From: Chitinophagaceae bacterium
GTDB lineage: Bacteria > Bacteroidota > Bacteroidia > Chitinophagales > Chitinophagaceae
DNA length: 64,000 bases
Assembly (NCBI GenBank): GCA_016719165.1
Contig: JADKAJ010000008.1
Span: 42,689 to 106,688 of the forward strand
Direction of reading: 5' to 3'
Below the pieces are notes generated by a model. It worked only from the letters and a program-made list of their open reading frames with translations, made no database searches and was not told the DNA's origin. Both the position numbers and the translations under genes were made by a program. Shown here piece after piece: positions 17,805 to 24,351 of this stretch (positions are counted from its first letter, which is position 1; each line of letters starts with the position of its first letter).

Positions 17805-18185
17805 ATGCGTAAAACGCTGGCCATACTCCTGATTAGTGTACACCTTGTTGGTAATACAGAGGTTGGTCAGCTATTTAAATTGCCACAGCTTCTTCAGCAT
17901 TTCTTTCAGCATCATCATCTTGATCCTTCAATCAATTTTATTGAGTTTATGGCAATGCATTATGGTGGAGATGATGGCACTTCAGCAGATGATGATTTCG
18001 ATCAAGAACTTCCCTGGCATAATTTGAACCACCATTCCATTGCGGTTGTCTATTTTCCAATGATTAAAGAAATTGCCTCAACTGAGTTCTCCTATGGGGA
18101 AACCAAGGTATATGCCAGTCATTTACCTCCTGCTATTTCAGCTAAACATGCTTTATTAATTCTGCAGCCGCCCCGGCTCGGATAG
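17805..18185 (+). CDS. Small His/Asp-rich secreted protein, unknown function
   Basis: A 126-residue protein with a hydrophobic N terminus, then QHFFQHHHLDPSI, an acidic run GDDGTSADDDFDQE and LPWHNLNHHS, ending in LQPPRLG. The His and Asp clusters suggest metal binding. I recall similar Bacteroidota hypotheticals near metal-efflux genes, but no function is known. ATG 17805 is preferred to the in-frame TTG at 17796. It lies between the AraC regulator and the cytochrome operon. Confidence 0.55.
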   Translation: MRKTLAILLISVHLVGNTEVGQLFKLPQLLQHFFQHHHLDPSINFIEFMAMHYGGDDGTSADDDFDQELPWHNLNHHSIAVVYFPMIKEIASTEFSYGETKVYASHLPPAISAKHALLILQPPRLG

Positions 18186-18213
18186 TATTCTTCTCATTTA
18201 CCTCAATTGTTAA

Positions 18214-18257
18214 TGTAATCTGAATTCCAGATTACAGGGTTACATAACCTATGTAAC
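18214..18257. promoter_or_regulatory. Two tandem palindromes upstream of the cytochrome operon
   Basis: The first is TGTAATCTG-AATTC-CAGATTACA (18214-18236), 9-nt perfect arms. The second is GTTACATA-ACC-TATGTAAC (18239-18257), 8-nt perfect arms. They are 2 nt apart, with no T-tract directly after. Their pairing and position 75-118 nt before the operon start suggest binding sites for a dimeric regulator. A terminator of the preceding gene is the alternative. Confidence 0.45.
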
Positions 18258-18331
18258 TGTTTACTGATTCTTTTTTAAGTGTATTTGTGTTGTATGGCAC
18301 TGAGTATGATTTATAAATCAAATCAACCTTT

Positions 18332-19048
18332 ATGAAAAACAAAATTGTTTATGTTATATTCTCTTTAATCGCAGGACTTTTTATATTGAATGCCTGCCGG
18401 CATGAAATTCTGAATCCCGGAAATGGCAGCGGTGGTGGTACTGGCGGTGGTGGTAATCTTCCACCCACATCAAACTGCAACCCGGATTCTGTCTATTTTG
18501 TTAATGATATCATGCCGCTTATCTCTTCTAATTGTACGATGAGCGGATGTCATGATAATATTACTCATGCAGATGGAGTAAACCTTACTACCTATACTAA
18601 AATAATGGGTTATGTAAGACCCGGAGATGCGGCTAACAGTAAGCTGTATAAGGTAATCATTAAGACGGATGGCGATAGAATGCCACCTCCTCCGATGGCA
18701 CCAATGACAACAGCCCAAAAAGCACTTATCCAGAAATGGATCAACCAGGGTGCAAAGAATAATAGTTGTATAGGCAGTTGCGACACAACTGTATTTACCT
18801 ATAGCGGTGCAGTAAAACCTATAATGGATAATAAATGTGCTGGTTGTCACAACCCGTCAAATCTTGGAGGAAATATTGATGTGTCAACTTTTGCCGCAGT
18901 CAGGGTAGTTGCTTTAAATGGTAAGCTATATGGTTCTATCGCTCACCAGACCGGGTATTCCCCGATGCCTAAAAATGCTGCTAAACTATCAGATTGTGAA
19001 ATCCGCCAGGTACAGAAATGGATTATTGCTGGTTCGCAAAACAATTAA
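18332..19048 (+). CDS. Di-heme cytochrome c-like lipoprotein
   Basis: A 238-residue lipoprotein (LNAC, C22) followed by a Gly-rich linker and two cytochrome c-like units. The first heme site reads CTMSGCH at residues 68-74, a CX4CH form. The second is CAGCH near residue 170. Each unit ends with a Met-containing segment (DRMPPPPM, YSPMPKN) that may give the distal ligand, and a QKWI helix. It is the first gene of a tight operon with another cytochrome, an OB-fold protein, YceI and a DUF5777 barrel. It is likely a periplasm-facing electron carrier. Confidence 0.75.
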   Translation: MKNKIVYVIFSLIAGLFILNACRHEILNPGNGSGGGTGGGGNLPPTSNCNPDSVYFVNDIMPLISSNCTMSGCHDNITHADGVNLTTYTKIMGYVRPGDAANSKLYKVIIKTDGDRMPPPPMAPMTTAQKALIQKWINQGAKNNSCIGSCDTTVFTYSGAVKPIMDNKCAGCHNPSNLGGNIDVSTFAAVRVVALNGKLYGSIAHQTGYSPMPKNAAKLSDCEIRQVQKWIIAGSQNN

Positions 19049-19058
19049 ATCAAAAAGA

Positions 19059-19445
19059 ATGAATATAAAATTTTCAATACTGGGTATACTGATTGTATCA
19101 GTACTTTTTGTGAGCTCATGTTACTATGATAAAGAGGATTTACTGTATGGTGGGGCTAATAGTGCCCCTTGTACTGATACAACAGGAGTTATATCTTATA
19201 CACAAAAAATAGTGCCAATGCTGCAACAATATTGCTACAGTTGCCATACAGGAAGCTTTCCATCCGGCAATCAGGTGATGGGCACTTATGCTACTGATAA
19301 AGCTATGGCGCAAAACGGGAAGTTATATGGAACTATAAACCATGCTGCCGGGTATTCACCTATGCCCAAAGGCATGGCCAAAATGAGTAATTGCCAGATC
19401 GCTACCATTAAAAAATGGGTAGACTCCGGTATGCTGAATAACTAA
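19059..19445 (+). CDS. Mono-heme cytochrome c-like lipoprotein
   Basis: A 128-residue lipoprotein (VSSC, C21) with one heme motif CYSCH and the distal segment YSPMPKGMAKM, similar to the second half of the preceding protein, so the two likely arose by duplication. The open frame starts upstream, but ATG 19059, 10 nt after the previous stop, gives a proper lipoprotein signal. Same operon. Confidence 0.75.
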   Translation: MNIKFSILGILIVSVLFVSSCYYDKEDLLYGGANSAPCTDTTGVISYTQKIVPMLQQYCYSCHTGSFPSGNQVMGTYATDKAMAQNGKLYGTINHAAGYSPMPKGMAKMSNCQIATIKKWVDSGMLNN

Positions 19446-19460
19446 AAAAAGCCACTATTT

Positions 19461-19910
19461 ATGAAACGAAAAAAAATCATTCTTTATGTGTTGCTGTCAG
19501 TACTGGTGATCGGTGGTGCAGTTGGTATTTATATTTATAAAGAGTATAACCGGGCACATAAGGATACGGCTGGCCTAAAACCTGATTTCACAGTTGCCGC
19601 TAATGACCTGTTGAAAGAATTTGAAAGTAACGAACAGGCTTCAAACAAAAAATACTGGGATATGGTGCTGAGCGTAGAAGGTATGGTAAAAGATGTTACA
19701 AGAGATGACAGGGGTTTTTACTCTGTCATCCTTGGAGACACAACCTCTTTGTCTTCTGTCCGCTGCAGTATTGATAGTATTCATGGCAGTGAAGCTGCTT
19801 CCGTTAAAAGGGGACATATAGTCTCCGTTAAAGGGATATGTTCAGGCTACAATGCAGATGATATGCTTGGTTCTGATATCATTCTTGTGCGCAGCGTTAT
19901 CGGACAATAA
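19461..19910 (+). CDS. OB-fold (tRNA_anti-like) membrane-anchored protein
   Basis: A 149-residue protein with one N-terminal transmembrane segment (about 6-27, IILYVLLSVLVIGGAVGIYI) and a periplasmic beta-rich domain (about 50-149) with VEGMVKDV and VRCSIDS-VKRGHIVSVKGICSGY, the layout of OB_MalK/tRNA_anti-like domains. Function is not established. It lies 15 nt after the cytochrome gene and 32 nt before yceI. Confidence 0.6.
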   Translation: MKRKKIILYVLLSVLVIGGAVGIYIYKEYNRAHKDTAGLKPDFTVAANDLLKEFESNEQASNKKYWDMVLSVEGMVKDVTRDDRGFYSVILGDTTSLSSVRCSIDSIHGSEAASVKRGHIVSVKGICSGYNADDMLGSDIILVRSVIGQ

Positions 19911-19942
19911 AAATAATTCACTAACACCTAAAAATTTTGAAC

Positions 19943-20503
19943 ATGAAAAATCACTTGTTACTGGCTACGGTATTAATGTTGGTCGCTACTTCTTCGTTTG
20001 GACAAAAATTCTTTACAAAAAGCGGAAAGATAGATTTTGACGCAACCTCACCTGCTTCTCCTGAAAAAATTGAAGGGGTGAACAGAACGGCTACCTGTGT
20101 GGTAGACACGAAAACAGGAGCTATACAGTTTGCGGTTTTGATGAAGGGATTTGCATTTGAAAGAGCCCTGATGGAAGAGCATTTCAATGAAAACTATGTA
20201 GAAAGTCATAAATTTCCCAAGGCTGAGTTTAAAGGAAGCATTATTAATAATGAAACAATTAATTACGCAAAAGACGGCACCTATTCAGTAACAGTAAAAG
20301 GAAAGCTTACCATACACGGTGAAACTAAAGAAGTGGAAACACCGGGTAAGCTTACAGTACAGGGAGGTAAGATAAATGCAAATGCTTCATTTTCTATATT
20401 ACTGTCAGATTATAAAGTATCAATACCAGGCCTTGTAGCAGATAAAGTTTCCAAAACGGCTAAACTAATTATCTCCTGTTCGCTTGAACCACTTAAAAGC
20501 TAA
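19943..20503 (+). CDS. YceI-family periplasmic protein
   Basis: A 186-residue protein with a cleavable signal (ending SSFGQ) and a lipocalin-like YceI domain: SGKIDFDATSP, then SHKFPKAEFKG and GKLTIHGETKEV. Family members bind isoprenoid or amphiphilic ligands in a beta-barrel. The frame also opens at TTG 19937, but ATG 19943 is the better start. In the cytochrome operon. Confidence 0.85.
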   Translation: MKNHLLLATVLMLVATSSFGQKFFTKSGKIDFDATSPASPEKIEGVNRTATCVVDTKTGAIQFAVLMKGFAFERALMEEHFNENYVESHKFPKAEFKGSIINNETINYAKDGTYSVTVKGKLTIHGETKEVETPGKLTVQGGKINANASFSILLSDYKVSIPGLVADKVSKTAKLIISCSLEPLKS

Positions 20504-20521
20504 AATCCAATAAAACTATTT

Positions 20522-21430
20522 ATGAAGAAGCTATCATCTCAATTTGTCACAGGCGTAGTTCTTTTACTGTTCAGCAGCAATTTATTTGCCCAGGACGAGG
20601 ACCTTCTGAAATTAGTGGGCGGAGACGAGAAGCCAACGAAAGAAAGAGTGAAATATGCGTTTAAATCTCCGAGAGTCATTAACGGACATTCAATGGAATT
20701 CCTGAATCCGGGAACGATGGATTTCAGAATACTTCACCGCTTCGGTCAACTGGGCCAGGGGTATAAAAACTTCTTTGGTCTGGACCAGGCCAGTATGCGG
20801 ATGGGGTTTGATTTCGGTATCCTCCAAAACCTGATGGTTGGTGTAGGAAGAAGTACCTATAAGAAAGAAGTGGATGCATTTATTAAGTATGCTCCGGTTC
20901 GGCAATCTACAGGACCATGGAGTTCACCCGTTACATTTGCGTTAGTATCAGGTATTACAATGGATGGATTACCATGGGCTGACCCTAACCGCAAAAATTT
21001 TTTTACTTCCCGTCTTGCTTACTATTTCCAGGCAATAATCGGGAGAAAATTCAGTGAAGGCTTAACGCTGCAGGTTTCGCCGACTATGGTGCATAAGAAC
21101 CTTGTACAATTGCAAACAGATCCCAATAACATTTATGCGATTGGTGTCGGAGGCAGGCTTAAGTTGTCTCAGCGTATTGCATTTACCTGGGATTATTCTC
21201 ATGTAATAATAGGCATGCCGGATAGCGGCTACTATCATCCTCTATCTGTAGGTTTCGACATTGAAACCGGTGGCCACGTCTTTCAGTTGCATTTTTCCAA
21301 TTCAACGGGTATGAACGAAAGGGCCTTTATTACAGAGACGACTGGCAAATGGGGTAAAGCCGAAGTACGGTTTGGGTTTAACTTGTCCAGGGTTTTCCAG
21401 ATAAAAAAGAATAAGAAGGCAAAAGAGTAA
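20522..21430 (+). CDS. DUF5777-family beta-barrel protein
   Basis: A 302-residue protein with a signal peptide (FSSNLFAQ) and a body of alternating hydrophobic strands, consistent with an outer-membrane barrel. The segment MEFLNPGTMDFRILHRFG and the YDYSHVIIG region match my memory of DUF5777. No function is assigned. It is last in the five-gene operon and is followed by a strong terminator, so it may be the outer-membrane component. Confidence 0.7.
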   Translation: MKKLSSQFVTGVVLLLFSSNLFAQDEDLLKLVGGDEKPTKERVKYAFKSPRVINGHSMEFLNPGTMDFRILHRFGQLGQGYKNFFGLDQASMRMGFDFGILQNLMVGVGRSTYKKEVDAFIKYAPVRQSTGPWSSPVTFALVSGITMDGLPWADPNRKNFFTSRLAYYFQAIIGRKFSEGLTLQVSPTMVHKNLVQLQTDPNNIYAIGVGGRLKLSQRIAFTWDYSHVIIGMPDSGYYHPLSVGFDIETGGHVFQLHFSNSTGMNERAFITETTGKWGKAEVRFGFNLSRVFQIKKNKKAKE

Positions 21431-21463
21431 CTGGCGGTTGAATTTTTATATAGAATGTAAATC

Positions 21464-21497
21464 AAAGTGCCGTGATAATTCACGGCACTTTATTTTT
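21464..21497 (+). terminator. Rho-independent terminator after the DUF5777 gene
   Basis: Stem AAAGTGCCGTG / CACGGCACTTT (11 bp, loop ATAATT) followed by ATTTTT. The tail overlaps a TATTTTTG promoter box for the next gene. Confidence 0.8.
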
Positions 21498-21498
21498 G
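21491..21498 (+). promoter_or_regulatory. Putative -7 box of the nitroreductase gene
   Basis: TATTTTTG matches TAnnTTTG and lies 14 nt before ATG 21513. No -33 box is visible because the terminator stem occupies that place. Confidence 0.4.
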
Positions 21499-21512
21499 CT
21501 CAAATTCTAATA

Positions 21513-22094
21513 ATGATAGCTGAATTATTTAATCAATTGGCCCGGAGCCGCCGGTCTGTTTTTCCCGACCAGTTTGAAGCAGGAAAAAAAGTGGATGATG
21601 CCATTATAAAAGAGATACTGACCAATGCTACCTGGGCACCCAATCACGGAAAAACCGAGCCCTGGCAATTTACTGTATTCAGCGGTGAAGGATTAAATAA
21701 ACTGGCAGCCTTTCAAAGTGAATTGTATAAAGAACTGGCCGGCGATAGTTTTAAAGAACTTACTTATACAAAACTTCAGCAAAACCCCCTCAAGGCATCA
21801 CATATTGTTGCTATCGGAATGAAAAGAACTACAAATAAGAATATTCCGGAAGTAGAAGATATAGAAGCAGTAGCCTGTGCAGTACAGAATATGTATTTAT
21901 CAGTTACAGCATATGGTCTCGGCGGGTACTGGACAACCGGAGGTGTAACTTATAAAGAAGAGGCCAAGTCTTTTTTTGGTTTAGGCGAATTGGATAAGCT
22001 GCTTGGTTTCTTTTATATTGGTTATATCGCTATACCTTCGAAAGGTGCAACAAGATTACCATTGGAAGAAAAAGTAAACTGGATAAAAGAATAG
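21513..22094 (+). CDS. Nitroreductase-family protein
   Basis: A 193-residue FMN-dependent oxidoreductase of the nitroreductase fold. It has the RRSVFPDQF arginine-serine FMN site near the N terminus, NATWAPNHGKTEPWQF, and GLGGYWTTGG with the C-terminal FMN contact. Closest in form to YdjA-type enzymes. The substrate is unknown. The open frame starts upstream but ATG 21513 fits the -7 box. The SET-domain gene follows 3 nt later, so the two are one unit. Confidence 0.88.
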   Translation: MIAELFNQLARSRRSVFPDQFEAGKKVDDAIIKEILTNATWAPNHGKTEPWQFTVFSGEGLNKLAAFQSELYKELAGDSFKELTYTKLQQNPLKASHIVAIGMKRTTNKNIPEVEDIEAVACAVQNMYLSVTAYGLGGYWTTGGVTYKEEAKSFFGLGELDKLLGFFYIGYIAIPSKGATRLPLEEKVNWIKE

Positions 22095-22097
22095 CAT

Positions 22098-22529
22098 ATG
22101 CCAAAACAACCCGTTACACCACCGTACCATATTTACTATCCTGTTAAAGTGGCAAAGAGCAAAATAGCCGGTAAGGGTGCTTATGCCTTACAGACTATTC
22201 CGGCAAAGAAAAAGATCGGTGATCTTGGCGGTGTTATTATTACCATGAAAGAGGCAATGAAACTGATCAAAAACCTGAAAGTAATCAACCTTGTGGAACT
22301 GGATAATGATCTTGCATTAAACGCATCTGCCAAACCAAACGATATGCGTTTCATTAATCACTCCTGCGATCCCAACACCTATTTGAGGGTAATGAAAAAT
22401 AGAGTAGAGTTTTATGCATTGAAGAAAATTAAGAAAGGGCAGGAGCTGAGTTGCGATTACGGAGAAACACACCATGAGGGGACTTTGCCATGCCGGTGTG
22501 GTGCGAAAAATTGCCGTGGTTTTATCTGA
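22098..22529 (+). CDS. SET-domain protein lysine methyltransferase
   Basis: A 143-residue compact SET domain. The AdoMet-binding and catalytic pseudo-knot is present: RFINHSCDPN at 84-93 and ELSCDYG at 116-122, plus a post-SET zinc cluster CRCG...C (C132, C134, C139, with C90 as probable fourth ligand). N-terminal IAGKGAYA is the GxG strand. The usual reaction is methylation of a protein Lys. The target in this bacterium is unknown. Base composition and spacing match the neighbours, so it is a resident gene, not contamination. Confidence 0.85.
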   Translation: MPKQPVTPPYHIYYPVKVAKSKIAGKGAYALQTIPAKKKIGDLGGVIITMKEAMKLIKNLKVINLVELDNDLALNASAKPNDMRFINHSCDPNTYLRVMKNRVEFYALKKIKKGQELSCDYGETHHEGTLPCRCGAKNCRGFI

Positions 22530-22592
22530 CATGATATTAATCAGCTAATAAAGTATTCCGGTTCCTTTTCTTTGAGCTTTACTATAACTTTC

Positions 22593-23645
22593 ATGAAAAA
22601 ATATTCCATTATCAGCCTTGTATCTGCATTGGTTCTTTTTTGTATTTCCTTTACGAATGAAAATTTAAGAAGTATTTATTCCCGTCCACCTGCTGAATGG
22701 CCAAAACCGTTTGTAGATGATGGTGTGCAGTGGAAAGAATTAGGAATGCTGCCTGAAAGCCCCGTTGAAAAGTATAAAGATTCACTGATGCATATTATTA
22801 AATTGGGCAAGACACTTTTCTTTGATACCAGGCTCAGCGGTTCAGGGAAAATTTCCTGCGCCACCTGTCACCAGCCGGAGCTAAACTGGACAGATGCCAA
22901 AGAAAAGTCAATCGGGCATGAGGGAGCAATAAATAAAAGAAACTCTCCAACCATACAAAACAGCTGGTTTTATAACCGGTTATTCTGGGATGGCAGGTCG
23001 GCCGATTTGCAGGACCAGGCATTTGCCCCTATCAACAGTGAAACAGAAATGCACAGTGAAATGCCCGATGTAATACGAAAACTGAGGAAAGTAAATGGGT
23101 ATAAAGAATTGTTTAAAAAAGCGTTTGGTGATGAAAAGATTGACCCCGACCGGTTGACGGAAGCAATTGCCGTATTTGAAAAAACGATAGTAAGCCGGAA
23201 GAGCAGGTTCGATGAATTTTTGGAAGGGAGTAAGAAGGCTTTAACGAACAGTGAAATCCGGGGATTGCATTTATTCCGGACAAAAGCTAAATGCATGAAT
23301 TGTCATAGCGGACCTTTATTAACCGATAACCTATTTCACAATAGTGGCTTTTCTGGAACAGATGAAGGGTATTATAAAATAACGCACCTGGAAGAAGATA
23401 GGGGTAAATTTAAAACACCCTCTTTAAGAGACGTAATGAAAACAGGTCCATGGATGCATGACGGAAAGCAAAACAACATGTTGCAGATTATCGAGAAATT
23501 CAATACAGGGGATATGCCAGTTGGTAAGGATAAACTGATTCAGCCATTAGGGCTTACAAAAAGGGAAAAAACTGATTTACTGGCTTTCTTACAAGCCATT
23601 TCAGCCCCGCCACTGGAATTTCAAAAACCAGTTTTACCCGACTAG
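22593..23645 (+). CDS. Di-heme cytochrome c peroxidase
   Basis: A 350-residue periplasmic enzyme of the CcpA/MauG group with a signal peptide. The heme motifs are CATCH (C89-H93) in the N-terminal domain and CMNCH (C234-H238) in the C-terminal domain. KFKTPSLRDV and WMHDG are conserved family segments. It reduces hydrogen peroxide with electrons from a small cytochrome, possibly those of the upstream operon. ATG 22593 is preferred to TTG 22572. Confidence 0.9.
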   Translation: MKKYSIISLVSALVLFCISFTNENLRSIYSRPPAEWPKPFVDDGVQWKELGMLPESPVEKYKDSLMHIIKLGKTLFFDTRLSGSGKISCATCHQPELNWTDAKEKSIGHEGAINKRNSPTIQNSWFYNRLFWDGRSADLQDQAFAPINSETEMHSEMPDVIRKLRKVNGYKELFKKAFGDEKIDPDRLTEAIAVFEKTIVSRKSRFDEFLEGSKKALTNSEIRGLHLFRTKAKCMNCHSGPLLTDNLFHNSGFSGTDEGYYKITHLEEDRGKFKTPSLRDVMKTGPWMHDGKQNNMLQIIEKFNTGDMPVGKDKLIQPLGLTKREKTDLLAFLQAISAPPLEFQKPVLPD

Positions 23646-23701
23646 GCAACTATTTCAGTCGAAAAGCTATCTTTGCTATCCATTTAATAAATCAATCAAA
23701 A

Positions 23702-24187
23702 ATGATCAATATGAAAAAAATGTTCTTTACGCTGGTGATGGCTGGTTTTGGATTTATTGTCAATGCTCAACCACCTGCTGGTGATGCAAAGCCCGGTGAA
23801 TGGTATGGCGAAAAAATATCCACAGAGGGTGCCCTCAATATCAATGATGTAGTGGCAAAACTGAATGGCGGTTCAGAATTTCCTGAAGTGAAAATAAAAG
23901 CTAAGATTACGGAGGTTTGTCCTAAAAAGGGTTGCTGGTTAAAACTCGAATTGGAAAATGGAGAAACCGCAATGGTAAAAATGAAAGATTATGGTTTTTT
24001 CCTTCCGGTGTCTGCGAAAGGCAAAACCGTTGTGATTGATGGAAAAGTGGAAATCAAAACTACTTCTGTAGCAGAACTGAAGCATTATGCTGAAGATGCC
24101 AAAAAATCAAAAGAAGAGATTGATGCGATTACAAAGCCGGAGAAAGAAGTTCGGGTGATGGCAAAAGGAATAGTAATTGCTGAATAA
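23702..24187 (+). CDS. DUF4920 domain protein, secreted
   Basis: A 161-residue protein with a signal peptide (GFIVNAQ) and a DUF4920 domain with the diagnostic VCPKKGCWL segment holding two Cys. Function is unknown. It may be a periplasmic metal or redox protein. Start at ATG 23702; ATG 23711 is equally possible. It follows the peroxidase by 56 nt. Confidence 0.75.
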   Translation: MINMKKMFFTLVMAGFGFIVNAQPPAGDAKPGEWYGEKISTEGALNINDVVAKLNGGSEFPEVKIKAKITEVCPKKGCWLKLELENGETAMVKMKDYGFFLPVSAKGKTVVIDGKVEIKTTSVAELKHYAEDAKKSKEEIDAITKPEKEVRVMAKGIVIAE

Positions 24188-24210
24188 AATAGTTCGACTG
24201 TGAATATTGT

Positions 24211-24244
24211 AAAGGCTGCCTATTTAGGCAGCCTTTCTTTTTTT
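24211..24244 (+). terminator. Rho-independent terminator after the DUF4920 gene
   Basis: AAAGGCTGCC / GGCAGCCTTT, a 10-bp stem with loop TATTTA, then CTTTTTTTT. Confidence 0.9.
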
Positions 24245-24351
24245 AATAAACTCCTTTCTTGCCAATTTCCGTTTTGCGTAAGCAGAGTTTCTGATTGTGA
24301 AAATGAATTAAACAAGCCTGGTTGATCTTTGCGGTCTAAATTAAGATATAG

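Noticed and set aside
22098..22529. SET gene as eukaryotic contamination
   Set aside because: No introns, base use like its neighbours, 3 nt from a bacterial nitroreductase on the same strand.
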